A stretch of DNA of 64,000 nucleotides from NCBI GenBank assembly GCA_963668605.1, contig OY764903.1:6572001-6636000 (forward strand), given 5' to 3'. The position numbers and the translations under genes were made by a program. The notes below the pieces were generated by a model that was not told where the DNA came from, searched no databases, and saw only the letters and a program-made list of their open reading frames with translations. Of the stretch, positions 53,040 through 61,101 are shown in pieces (position 1 is the first letter of the stretch; every line of letters starts with the position of its first letter). Source of the stretch: G963668605 sp963668605. Lineage in GTDB: Bacteria; Acidobacteriota; Terriglobia; Bryobacterales; Bryobacteraceae.

Positions 53040-53066
53040 AAAGGCCTCCTTCCTGTTGCTGTTGAT

Positions 53067-54629
53067 TTACGAGGTGTAGGTGCGGGTGGGTGAATCCCAC
53101 TGCCGGGCTGAATGTTTCACCGTGCCAGCCTGCTTTGCGGCCGGCGCCGGCGCGGTCTCACCGCCGACGCCCTGCTGCTCGACGCCCTTGTCGTTCACTT
53201 TTCGCGGGTCGCAGTCCAGGATGATCTGCAATTCATCGAGCAGATCGTTCATCCGCCTGATTTCCTGCAACTGCTTCTCGGGGTCGTAGCCGTTCTGTGC
53301 GATCGCCTCGGACAAGGTCAACGTGCCAGTGCGGATGCGCTTCAACTCGGCCATGGCATCCTTCAGCGGATCAACGGATTCGAACTTGGGTGCCGTCCAT
53401 TGCACGCCATAGTTCGCCTCCGGAATTCTTCCGATGAACACCAGGGTGTCAATGAACCTTCGCCACGTGGGCCGGCAGTACATCGGGATCAGGGTCAACC
53501 ACCGGAACGCCTCGATGGCGTTGCGGAACCCCAGCATGCCCGCACGGTAGGAGGAGTAGTTGACGTTCGACAAATCCCCGGACAGCAATTCATAGGGAAC
53601 GTCGATCCCGGCGCCGATCCCCTGGAGTTCGGTCATCAGGTAGTCGCGGTACCCGCCGGCGGGCGACGGCGCGTTGAACTTGATGTCCTCGCCGGGCTTC
53701 AAATACTCGATCATGCCGGGATACATCCGCTCCAGCGTGTTGCCGGTTTTCGGATCGGTGGACTTCGCGCCGAGCGGAAGGCCGCCCGAACCCTCCGGGC
53801 GCGTGACGATGCCCGCCAGGCACGCCTCGGTCTTCTTCCGCATGCGCTCGGCGTCCCGGTAATCGTCGAGGTCCCGCATCGCCAGCATGACGGGCGCCAG
53901 CCACGGCACGCCGCGAACCTGGCCCGGCCGGAGGATGCAGTAGGTGTGCATCACCTGGGCGGCCGGAACCGGCTGGCTGAGAATGCCGCCGCGCGGATTC
54001 AGCATGAAGACGCCGCCCGGATGGTAATTGTAAAGCCAGTAAGACTCCCGCTGCCCGAAGAGGTTGAATTGAACGCCCTGGACGATGTGCCCCGTTGCGA
54101 TGCCCATCGTCCGGGAAATATCGAGGAAATCCCCCTCCAGCACTTGCAACTGAAGTGGCACACGGAAATTGTCCTGTGGCAACCGCGGCCGGAACCGGAC
54201 GATGCCGTCACCGCTCTCGGCGGTCGTGCGCACGATCAACGCCTGCATTCCGTAGAAATCCAACTGCCCGCCCGGATCGCAGTTCTCGGCGAAGTAAAGC
54301 CACTCGGCGTCGATGATCTTGTCGAGCTCCGGCGTCCCCGTCTTCGCCTGTGGCACGATCCCGGTTCCCACCGTGTTCCCGACCAGTTCGGCGATAGCCT
54401 TGCTGGCGTACGGATTGTTGCGCAGCAGATCACGCGACCGGTTCCGAAGGCTGATTAGGGAGGCGCCAATCTCGGTGTTCGCATCGCCGCCGGCAGCTAC
54501 CCATCCGTCCGTGCGACGCCCGGACTTCGCGCCGTCGTAAGCGAACGTCTCAGTAGCCGCACGAAACCGGGCGCGCCGATAGGCCCGCTCGGGCGAGAAG
54601 TAGCCGATCACTTTGTCGAGAGCGTTCAT
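53067..54629 (-). CDS. lambda-family phage portal protein
   Basis: 520 aa with the portal pattern: NRSRDLLRNNPYASKAIAEL, GTGIVPQAKTG, WLYFAENCDPGGQLDFYGM, RTTAESGDGIVRFRP, QVLEGDFLDISR, GVQFNLFGQRESYWLYNYHP, APVMLAMRDLDDYRDAERMRK and VPYELLSGDLSNVNYSSYRAG. This is the dodecameric ring at the DNA entry vertex. Length is normal for gpB-type portals. The start base coincides with the stop of the gpW-like gene. Confidence 0.9.
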   Translation of the reverse strand: MNALDKVIGYFSPERAYRRARFRAATETFAYDGAKSGRRTDGWVAAGGDANTEIGASLISLRNRSRDLLRNNPYASKAIAELVGNTVGTGIVPQAKTGTPELDKIIDAEWLYFAENCDPGGQLDFYGMQALIVRTTAESGDGIVRFRPRLPQDNFRVPLQLQVLEGDFLDISRTMGIATGHIVQGVQFNLFGQRESYWLYNYHPGGVFMLNPRGGILSQPVPAAQVMHTYCILRPGQVRGVPWLAPVMLAMRDLDDYRDAERMRKKTEACLAGIVTRPEGSGGLPLGAKSTDPKTGNTLERMYPGMIEYLKPGEDIKFNAPSPAGGYRDYLMTELQGIGAGIDVPYELLSGDLSNVNYSSYRAGMLGFRNAIEAFRWLTLIPMYCRPTWRRFIDTLVFIGRIPEANYGVQWTAPKFESVDPLKDAMAELKRIRTGTLTLSEAIAQNGYDPEKQLQEIRRMNDLLDELQIILDCDPRKVNDKGVEQQGVGGETAPAPAAKQAGTVKHSARQWDSPTRTYTS

Positions 54630-54841
54630 TAGTCCCTGCTATGCATGGCCAGGCTGAAAGAGGATGGCGTCGCCCCCGACGCCTTGGCGATCGCGGCTTC
54701 AATGTCAGCAAGCGCCTTGCGCCTGTCGTCCACGCTGGTGTACTCGACCAGGCGGTCGGTGAACTGTACACGCAATGTACCGCTGTAGATTGCGCGCAGC
54801 AGCGCGTCGCGCATCGCTTCAAGTTCCGATAGTTGGATCAT
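54629..54841 (-). CDS. gpW-like head-tail joining protein
   Basis: 70 aa from the ATG at 54841, which overlaps the terminase TGA as ATGA. Text: IQLSELEAMRDALLRAIYSG, RLVEYTSVDDRRKALADIEA. The V-E-Y-x-S turn between helices is the gpW hallmark and the position between terminase and portal matches lambda. It joins heads to tails and stabilises packaged DNA. Confidence 0.75.
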   Translation of the reverse strand: MIQLSELEAMRDALLRAIYSGTLRVQFTDRLVEYTSVDDRRKALADIEAAIAKASGATPSSFSLAMHSRD

Positions 54842-56775
54842 TTGAACCAGTTCCCGCCACCGCCGCGCGGCCCCCAAAAGTCACCACGTGCGCCCCAATA
54901 CCCGTCATTGGCTGGGGTCTTCGGTGCGGTGGCCGGAGCGATCCCCTCGAGTTCCGCCCAGTCATCATCTGTGAAGCGATCAATTCCGCAGACCGCCGCA
55001 GCCGCGCGGCAGAGCACCGCGAGGTCAAGCGGTTCGTTTCTGACGGACTTATCCGGTACCCATTCCACCTTGCCGCTCGACCGGATGATCCGCGACTCGG
55101 AGCAGAGCCCGCGATAGAAGTCCTGATCCTTGTAGGCGTAGTGCTGATACCCGGCTGGATACGTGCCATCGTCAGGCAGCACGATCCGCAGCCAATCGTA
55201 AAACTCCTGCTTCGCCCAGTGGGTGCCAATGTGCCAGATCCGGACGTTTTGCCGTTTGCGCGAAGCGTCGGTAGGCGACACCGACGCGATCAGTTTCAGG
55301 AAGTCAGGCTTGCCCTTGGTGGCGACCACCGTGCGTGGCGCGGCGATGACGTCGCCGGCCGGTCCGTGCGCCGGTTGCGGGTGGCGCGCGGCAAACTCGT
55401 ACACCATCTGGGGCCGGAAGCCCGAGTCGATGGTCATCGCCATGATCGGCATGGCGCCGCCCGACGCGCGCGGCCAGTCCACCGCCAGCAATGCTTCCAA
55501 CTCCTGCCAGACTTCGGGCGAGGACGTTTTGAGCGGTTGCCCCGTGTGGTCGGGCACCTGGATCACCCGGTAGTCCACTGACCAGGACTCCTTGCCCCGC
55601 CCGTATGCCTTGATCTCCACCTCGAGGCGGTCGTCCTGCACATCGACGCCAGCCACCAGCAGCGATCCCTTCGCCGGCACGATCCCGAGTTCGTAATCCT
55701 CGTGCCGCAGATAGACCTTTTCCCAGTCGGGCGCCGACCCGCGTTCCGTCCAGAGTTCCGCCAGCACCGTGTTAAGGAACGCCTTGAGTGTCTCCGCCGA
55801 CTCCTTGGCGACCAGGAACTCTGCGGCGATCGTTCCCCAGGACCGCTTCGGGGAGATCAGTTGCGACACCCGGAACCCGGGGATCGGCGACCCGGGATTC
55901 TGCGGACGGTACTCGCCGCGCTCCACCATCCACGATTTCTGGTTGTGCGGGATGAGTTCCTTGCACTTCTCGCAGCAGTAGGCGGCTTTCTCCGGCTCGC
56001 CTTCCGGCCACACCAACCCGCCGTCGGTGCAGTCGCTGAACACCAGGATCTGGAAGTGGTTGCACTTCGGGCACGGCACGAAGTACTCCCGCTGGTCGCT
56101 CGTGTTCCACGCCGCCTGGATCCGGCTCTCCCCGTCGACTGTGGGCGTTGAGCACATGATTACCTTCTTGTTGTGCTCAAACTCTCCGGTGCGCTGCATG
56201 GCCAGCGATACCGGATCGCCCTCCGATCCTGCGCTGGTGGGGTATCGGTCAATCTCGTCCAGCAACAGATACCGGATCGGGCGCATGGCCAGGCCGGATG
56301 GCGAGATGGCGCCGGTGAAGGTGATGTGCCCGGAGCCGTTGGCGAACACCTTGTGCATCGCCGTGTTATTCGAATCGCGCGACTTCACTGCGGCGAGCTT
56401 TCCTTTGAGTGCCGGCGAGTGCCGGAACAGCGGCGCGACGCGATCCTTGGAGAGCGCCTTGGCGTCTTCCGATCGCGGTTCCACTGCCAGTGTCGGGCCC
56501 GGATCTACGTCCGCGATGTAGCCCAGGAAGTTGACCATGATCGAGGTCTTTAGCATTTGGGCCGCGGACATCAACACGACCTGTTTGCATGGATGCGACG
56601 GGCTGAGGACGTCCATCGGTTCCCGCTGGTACGGTCTGGTATGCCACTGGCCGCGCTCCGCCGAGCCGGATCCGGTAAGCACCACGTTCTCGTCGGCCCA
56701 CTGCGACACGGAGATATCCCGTGGTGGCAGCAACGCCTCCGCTCCAACCTGGTACATCGAGAATGGTGCGTCCAT
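54838..56775 (-). CDS. terminase large subunit, GpA family
   Basis: 645 aa. ATPase part: an unusual Walker A-like region around MSAAQMLKTSIMVNF (residues ~70-85), Walker B YLLLDEIDRYP (~190). A Cys-rich zinc-binding-like insert (CPKCNHFQ, CCEKCKEL) follows around 250-290. The nuclease domain starts at AGVDVQDDRLEVEI (~395) with the metal-binding Asp. These are GpA (lambda-type) features. It cuts and pumps DNA into proheads. ATGA/TGATG overlaps with both neighbours. Confidence 0.9.
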   Translation of the reverse strand: MDAPFSMYQVGAEALLPPRDISVSQWADENVVLTGSGSAERGQWHTRPYQREPMDVLSPSHPCKQVVLMSAAQMLKTSIMVNFLGYIADVDPGPTLAVEPRSEDAKALSKDRVAPLFRHSPALKGKLAAVKSRDSNNTAMHKVFANGSGHITFTGAISPSGLAMRPIRYLLLDEIDRYPTSAGSEGDPVSLAMQRTGEFEHNKKVIMCSTPTVDGESRIQAAWNTSDQREYFVPCPKCNHFQILVFSDCTDGGLVWPEGEPEKAAYCCEKCKELIPHNQKSWMVERGEYRPQNPGSPIPGFRVSQLISPKRSWGTIAAEFLVAKESAETLKAFLNTVLAELWTERGSAPDWEKVYLRHEDYELGIVPAKGSLLVAGVDVQDDRLEVEIKAYGRGKESWSVDYRVIQVPDHTGQPLKTSSPEVWQELEALLAVDWPRASGGAMPIMAMTIDSGFRPQMVYEFAARHPQPAHGPAGDVIAAPRTVVATKGKPDFLKLIASVSPTDASRKRQNVRIWHIGTHWAKQEFYDWLRIVLPDDGTYPAGYQHYAYKDQDFYRGLCSESRIIRSSGKVEWVPDKSVRNEPLDLAVLCRAAAAVCGIDRFTDDDWAELEGIAPATAPKTPANDGYWGARGDFWGPRGGGGNWFK

Positions 56776-57137
56776 CAGTCCCCGTCCCGCTCAAACACAC
56801 AACCGGTCGTCGCGCTCTCCGTAACTTCAATCCGGAACAACTCCGGCAGGTTCACCTTGATCTGTTCAAATAACCAAGGCGCCAAAATCTCCGTGGTCGG
56901 ATTGCCAAGGCCCGGAATTTCGTTGAGGACACGATGGTCGATACTCGACAGCACCGCTCCGGCCGCCTCACCGATCACCGCGTAATCGACGATCATGCCC
57001 CCGTCATCGATCGCACCCCGGCACTACACGCGCACACGATAGGTGTGGCCGTGCATCCGGCCGCACTTGTGCCCCTCCGGAACGTGCGGCAGCCAGTGCG
57101 CCGCATCGAAGTGAAAGTCCTTCCAGATGCTGGTCAA
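56775..57137 (-). pseudogene. queD: QueD (6-carboxytetrahydropterin synthase) with in-frame amber
   Basis: From a TTG at 57137 (overlapping the upstream TGA, with GAGGAG eight bases before) the frame reads FHFDAAHWLPHVPEGHKCG, then RMHGHTYRVRV, then TAG at 57024-57026, then GGMIVDYAVIG, SIDHRVLNEIPGLGNPTTE and EVTESATTGCVF to 56775. Zinc-binding His residues, the Cys of HKCG and the Asp-His pair are all present, so the 120-codon gene is complete except for the amber. QueD makes a precursor of 7-deazaguanine bases. It might be a pseudogene, be amber-suppressed, or carry a sequencing error; an internal ATG at 56996 alone would lack the metal site. Confidence 0.8.
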
Positions 57138-57859
57138 CCGAACAACTCCTCTTGCTGCGGAATGCCAGCCCAAATCGAAGCGCCTTGGGTGGCCTCGTAA
57201 TGCTCCACCAAAACGTGTGCCTTCATTGCATCAGAGGCTTGGCGGTAACACCCACCCCAGTTCGTCGTGCCCACGCTGCGGGATGCCCCCGCCGAGTCCG
57301 CAGACCCGAGGGGGAGGTGTTTGCAGATATCGGGCCGCAGCATCCGCAGACCGTGGAGCCTGACGGTGGGCCTTCCGTCCACGCAGACGCTGTCCATGAT
57401 CTCCTGCATCCTGCTCCACCACCGCGTCGTCCCGATGGTTGCGTACTGCCCGCTCGATCCGAGGGCGACGCGCGGCCACTGGGCCGCCAACCGCTGCAAC
57501 CGTTCAATGGACTCGTGAAAGTGCCATACCGGCACGCCCGCAACCTTTCCGAACGGCCACTCCGCGAGGAGTCCGTCGTTGGCTGTCTCGTCTCCCTCAA
57601 TCACATCGGGGATCAACGCCCAGTCGAAGCCGGGATGCCGATGCCACTGCTCGACCCACCCGTAGTACGACTGCCAGTCGATATCGATGCCCTGCTTCCA
57701 CACCGTGAACGCGCCGTTATCGAGCGCGAACGACTGCGCCACTTCCGCCGCGATCCCGAGTTGCTGCGGCTCCGCATGGCTCACCAGCGCGTGGCGTCCC
57801 CTCCAAATCTCGACAGCGACCTGCCATGTCGAATGACGGCCGCCGTGGTAATGGATCAT
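57134..57859 (-). CDS. phage TGT-like protein (DpdA-type)
   Basis: 241 aa matching queuine tRNA-ribosyltransferase-like phage proteins: VAQSFALDNGAFTVWKQG, FDWALIPDVIEGDE (active-site-type Asp), VPVWHFHESIERLQRL, RVALGSSGQYATIG, VRLHGLRMLRP. In the DpdA class these TGT paralogues insert a 7-deazaguanine base into DNA, protecting it from restriction. It sits directly upstream of queD and downstream of the small terminase, with 1- to 4-bp overlaps. Family membership is recognised from motif pattern; DNA as substrate is inferred. Confidence 0.65.
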   Translation of the reverse strand: MIHYHGGRHSTWQVAVEIWRGRHALVSHAEPQQLGIAAEVAQSFALDNGAFTVWKQGIDIDWQSYYGWVEQWHRHPGFDWALIPDVIEGDETANDGLLAEWPFGKVAGVPVWHFHESIERLQRLAAQWPRVALGSSGQYATIGTTRWWSRMQEIMDSVCVDGRPTVRLHGLRMLRPDICKHLPLGSADSAGASRSVGTTNWGGCYRQASDAMKAHVLVEHYEATQGASIWAGIPQQEELFG

Positions 57860-58413
57860 CAGTAACCCGCATCCGAGATGGCCTTCGCCATCTTGCGGCG
57901 CAGCGCGTTCGTTTCGCCCACGAGGATCCGGTGAATCTCCGCTTCCGTTTTCGCGGCGGCCACCAGCGGCGCCACACGATCCGGGTACGCGGACAGCGCA
58001 TCACCGACGATCGCCGACCAATGCGCCGCGTACTCGCCGGCCTTGGTCGCCTGGATCAATTTGCCCGCGCGCTCCTCATACTCCAACTGCGCCGTCTTTG
58101 CCTTGAACGTCTCGCTCACTGCGCGGGCCCGGAGATAGGCGGCAACAGGATCGCTCGATACGTCGGGCTGATTCGACATGCCCGGACCGCTACGCGGTTG
58201 GGGAGGCGCACTGAGTGGCACTACTTGCGGTCTGGTCGCCTGATGCAGAGTCTTACCCGCGAATGTATTCCGCTCCCATTCCTGGTTCGCCCGCTCTGGA
58301 TCGAGGGTCCCGTCCGCGTTCGGCGTGATCCGCTTCGTCTTGATGGCCTTCTGCACCGCGCTGAGGGCAACACCGCGTAATCGTGCGTACGCCCGTTGAG
58401 AAATTCCAGTCAT
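57859..58413 (-). CDS. terminase small subunit (Nu1-like)
   Basis: 184 aa. An N-terminal winged-helix-like DNA-binding part (GISQRAYARLRGVALSAVQKA, KRITPNADGTLDP, ANQEWERN) is followed by a Pro-rich linker and a helical part (YLRARAVSETFKAKTAQLEYEERAGKLI, ALRRKMAKAISDAGY) like the DUF1441/Nu1 class. It recognises phage DNA for packaging. As the first gene of the minus-strand operon its upstream region should hold the late promoter. Confidence 0.78.
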   Translation of the reverse strand: MTGISQRAYARLRGVALSAVQKAIKTKRITPNADGTLDPERANQEWERNTFAGKTLHQATRPQVVPLSAPPQPRSGPGMSNQPDVSSDPVAAYLRARAVSETFKAKTAQLEYEERAGKLIQATKAGEYAAHWSAIVGDALSAYPDRVAPLVAAAKTEAEIHRILVGETNALRRKMAKAISDAGY

Positions 58414-58473
58414 TTGGACACCGGGCGGTCAGTTAATCCCACAGCCGCCGCCATTGAATCTTTCTTCCGAAAA

Positions 58474-58486
58474 GTCGAACTTCGAC
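58474..58486. promoter_or_regulatory. palindrome in divergent late/accessory promoter region
   Basis: GTCGAA-C-TTCGAC lies in the 102-bp gap between the leftward terminase operon and the rightward small genes. It could be an operator controlling one or both. No -10 or -35 box is clear at this GC content. Confidence 0.3.
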
Positions 58487-58515
58487 CTTGCTTTCCGCCG
58501 CCACCGAAGTGATGT

Positions 58516-58770
58516 ATGTGTTCGATGCCGCGCACCGCCAAGACCACCAAGCAAACCGCCGCCGCGTGCTACGCGGAACGCCACGCCGAGTGCCAGGACC
58601 TGCTAAAACGTATCGCCACCCGGTTGGAGCAGCACAAGAAGGATCAGGCTCAGGAACCCGCCAACTGGGGCTACCCCGGCGACCTGGGCTGCGTCACCGA
58701 GGAACTGGCATACGTCCTCGCGAGCCTCGGCGACTGCAGCGCGGTGGACGCCAAAGGACTGGAGTACTAA
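58516..58770 (+). CDS. small accessory protein A (84 aa)
   Basis: Not recognised. Helical text CYAERHAECQDLLKRIATRL, then NWGYPGDLGCVTEELAYVLA and the C-terminus SAVDAKGLEY. A second, related copy lies inverted at 63794-64000 on the far side of the RIT element. Start could be 58516 or the ATG at 58525. It is followed two bases later by the 170-aa gene. Confidence 0.6.
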   Translation: MCSMPRTAKTTKQTAAACYAERHAECQDLLKRIATRLEQHKKDQAQEPANWGYPGDLGCVTEELAYVLASLGDCSAVDAKGLEY

Positions 58771-58772
58771 CC

Positions 58773-59285
58773 ATGCAAAAGCAGAACGTACACATCGGAA
58801 CGACCTACATCGTAAAGGTCAGCGGCACGCTGGCCAAAGTCCGCCTCACCCGCGAACACCCACGCGGCGGCTGGTACGGCACCAACCTCGCCACCGGCCG
58901 CGAGATCCGCATCCGGTCGGCTGCGCGCCTCCGCTCGGAGGCGAAGCCGGCCGGGGAAGGGCGCCCGGAACAAATCCGCAACCCACGATTGCCGGACTTC
59001 AGCGCCGACGAGTTGCGCCGGGTTGTGGAACGCGCCAAAGCCGAAATCCTCGCGGACATTGCCGCCGGGACCGTCCCGAGCACCTGCGCGTCCTTCAGCG
59101 AACTACACGACTACACGGACGCCAACGGCTACGGCGGGGCGTTCGATCGCCCCTTCGATAACAACGAAACGGACTTCTGGAACGCTGTCCAGGATGCCGT
59201 TGACCGCTGGATTAAGCAGGGAGGCTTAAAAGCAAACCTCACCGACGACGAGGCGCGCCGGATCGTCGACGACATCGAGTTTTGA
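58773..59285 (+). CDS. small accessory protein B (170 aa)
   Basis: Not recognised as a family. The N-terminal ~50 residues (VHIGTTYIVKVSGTLAKVRL, GGWYGTNLATGREIRIRS) look like a small beta-barrel and recall the short proteins usually placed before DUF3489 genes. The C-terminal half is acidic and helical (FSADELRRVVERAKAEI, NETDFWNAVQDAVDRWI). It lies between protein A and the DUF3489 gene with gaps of 2 and 14 bp. Confidence 0.55.
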   Translation: MQKQNVHIGTTYIVKVSGTLAKVRLTREHPRGGWYGTNLATGREIRIRSAARLRSEAKPAGEGRPEQIRNPRLPDFSADELRRVVERAKAEILADIAAGTVPSTCASFSELHDYTDANGYGGAFDRPFDNNETDFWNAVQDAVDRWIKQGGLKANLTDDEARRIVDDIEF

Positions 59286-59299
59286 ATCAGGAGAAAACC

Positions 59300-59827
59300 A
59301 TGACCACATTCAGAATCGCCACCGACAACAACATCACCGCCTTTGCCGCCGCCGAGCAGGTTCCCGAAGGCCAAGACCATTTCGCCACCGAGAAGGAGTT
59401 CGCCAAGCTCTCCACGGACTGGCCCCTCGCCCGCTTCCCCGAGGTCTGGAATGCCTTCGCCGGAGTGGTTCCCTTCGACAGCCTCAAGCCGGTCAAGAAG
59501 TTTACGGACCGCAAAACGGCAGTCTCCCGAATCTGGAAGGCCATCCAGGCACTGACGCCCACTCCCGCGCCACAGGCAGCCCCGGTCGCGCCGAAGAAAG
59601 CCAAGGCAACCAAACAGCCAACCACCAAGGACGCGACACCCTCGGCGCGTGACGGCAGCAAGAAGGCCATCGTCCTCGATATGCTGAAGCGCCCGGACGG
59701 CGCCACGCTGGCCGACATAATCTCCGCGACCGACTGGCAGGCACATTATGCCGACGTTCGGATTATGCCGACCTGTGTCGGTAACCCGGTCTGTGGGGCG
59801 GGGGGCGCTGCGATGGAGTCGGCATAA
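59300..59827 (+). pseudogene. DUF3489 gene truncated by RIT left end
   Basis: ATG at 59300 with AGGAG six bases upstream. The text WNAFAGVVPFDSLKPVKKFTD, AVSRIWKAIQALTP, an Ala/Pro/Lys linker, and KKAIVLDMLKRPDGATLADI is DUF3489. After ATDWQAH (59743) the true gene should continue with a SVRGF-like helix, but the sequence changes to the RIT inverted repeat and the ORF closes 28 codons inside it. Probably a DNA- or chromatin-associated accessory protein in intact form. Confidence 0.8.
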
Positions 59828-59830
59828 TCA
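59744..59830 (+). repeat. RIT left inverted repeat (87 bp)
   Basis: It begins CATTATGCCGACG, contains a second ATTATGCCGAC (direct) and ends with the inverted form GTCGGCATAAT, so recombinase-core sites are nested within the end. It matches the reverse complement of 63002-63088 at 85 of 87 positions. Confidence 0.9.
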
Positions 59831-59855
59831 GTGACGTTTGACCACATGCTACAGT

Positions 59856-59881
59856 CTCCTCTTTCCAATCTAGAAGAGGAG
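59856..59881 (+). promoter_or_regulatory. hairpin covering ritA Shine-Dalgarno
   Basis: CTCCTCTT (59856-59863) pairs perfectly with AAGAGGAG (59874-59881), which contains the ritA ribosome-binding site five bases before the ATG at 59887. The loop is ten bases. It should hide the site in transcripts and limit recombinase synthesis. Confidence 0.6.
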
Positions 59882-59886
59882 TTTTC

Positions 59887-61101
59887 ATGTTGGTCAAACC
59901 CATCGAAGCACCGGCCGTATGCTCACGCGATGCCCTTTTGCAGGACTTTGAAGGCGAACTGCTGCAGCAAGGATACCCACCAAGTACCGTACACAGAAAG
60001 ATGAGACTGTTTGCCGATCTGAGCGATTGGCTGCAGGCTCAGGAATTAACCGCGGGCGATCTGTCATTCCGACTGGCGGATCGTTTCCTACGCGACCGCA
60101 GATCCGCAGGCTTCGCTAGACACAAGACGCACAGGACCCTGCGTCCGATCCTTGATTATCTCCATCGACTGAAGCTAGCTCCTCCCCTTGAGGCGCCTGT
60201 GGGCGAAGGCCCTGCAAGCGTAATTCTGGACCGGTACCGGCGCTTTTTGACCATGGAGCGTTCCTTGATAGCCACTACGGTCGAGCGGTATATCGATCGT
60301 CTGCGCCCATTTCTGGATAGCAGGAATTCTGCAGATGCCCTGGAGCTTGGTAACCTGCGCCCGGCCGATATCATCTCGTTCGTGGTGGCGCGGTGTCCTC
60401 GCGAAAACAGCAGCACGGCGAAGTTGACAGTCACGGCGCTTCGGTCGTTCCTTGGCTTTCTTCACCTTGAAGGCATCACGGAAAGATCGCTCGTCTGCGC
60501 CGTGCCATCGGTGGCCCGGCACCGATTGGTGGGTTTGCCCAAGGGACTTGAGCCCGATCAGGTTCAGCGCCTGCTTGCATCATGCCATGCGAATACCCCC
60601 GTCGGCTGTCGGGACCTTGCCATTCTGACCCTGCTGGTCCGGCTGGGACTACGACGCGGCGAGGTCGCAAAGCTCATGTTGGACGATATCGAGTGGCGAG
60701 CGGGCACGATCGTAGTGCGCGGCAAGGGAAACTGTATAGAACGCATTCCCTTGCCGCAGGACGTCGGTCTCAGGCTGGCCGAATACCTGGAACAGGCCCG
60801 CCCCGTGAACTCGCTGGGCCGGGCCGTATTCGTAAGGTGCGTCGCTCCCCATCACCATCTCACCCCGAGTCGCGTGAGCACGATCGTGGCGGATGCTGCA
60901 CGGCGGGCCGATCTCGGGCGCGTCCACGCGCATCGCCTGCGCCATACCGCAGCTACGCAACTTCTACGTACCGGTGCGTCACTACCGGAAATCGGTCAAC
61001 TCTTGCGTCACGTTCGTACCGAGACAACAGCGATCTATGCGAAGGTCGACCGTAACTGCTTGCGCACGATTGCGCGCCCATGGCCGGGAGACGCCCAATG
61101 A
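59887..61101 (+). CDS. RIT tyrosine recombinase, first of trio
   Basis: 404 aa. The N-terminal part (about 1-190) has two SAM-like/core-binding helical segments. The catalytic domain carries LGLRRGEVAKLML (Arg), a Lys strand GKGNCIERIPLP, HAHRLRHTAATQLL (H-x-x-R) and LLRHVRTETTAIYAKVD with the nucleophile Tyr. The motif set is complete, so it is likely active. Start at ATG 59887 with GAGGAG. Its stop overlaps the second gene. Confidence 0.9.
   Translation: MLVKPIEAPAVCSRDALLQDFEGELLQQGYPPSTVHRKMRLFADLSDWLQAQELTAGDLSFRLADRFLRDRRSAGFARHKTHRTLRPILDYLHRLKLAPPLEAPVGEGPASVILDRYRRFLTMERSLIATTVERYIDRLRPFLDSRNSADALELGNLRPADIISFVVARCPRENSSTAKLTVTALRSFLGFLHLEGITERSLVCAVPSVARHRLVGLPKGLEPDQVQRLLASCHANTPVGCRDLAILTLLVRLGLRRGEVAKLMLDDIEWRAGTIVVRGKGNCIERIPLPQDVGLRLAEYLEQARPVNSLGRAVFVRCVAPHHHLTPSRVSTIVADAARRADLGRVHAHRLRHTAATQLLRTGASLPEIGQLLRHVRTETTAIYAKVDRNCLRTIARPWPGDAQ

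Larger units (their letters stand above)
27525..58413 (-). mobile_element. siphovirus-like prophage late region
   Basis: Almost all genes lie on the minus strand with overlaps or gaps of a few bases, in canonical order: small and large terminase, portal, protease/capsid, connectors, major tail protein, frameshifting tail chaperone, tape measure, tail tip, fibre. A non-contractile long tail is inferred from tape measure and gpL-like tip without sheath or baseplate wedge genes. No phage integrase, repressor, holin or endolysin was recognised in the window, so the element may be incomplete or its early region lies beyond the RIT element. Ends are approximate. Confidence 0.85.

Noticed and set aside
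56775..57859. Amber recoding in the phage
   Set aside because: Other phage genes have no internal TAG, and the tail chaperone itself ends in TAG with a frameshift site, so genome-wide recoding is unlikely.
59744..59827. RIT-encoded C-terminus as real end of DUF3489
   Set aside because: The same 28 codons end both DUF3489 ORFs because they are the element's inverted repeat read in the same frame.
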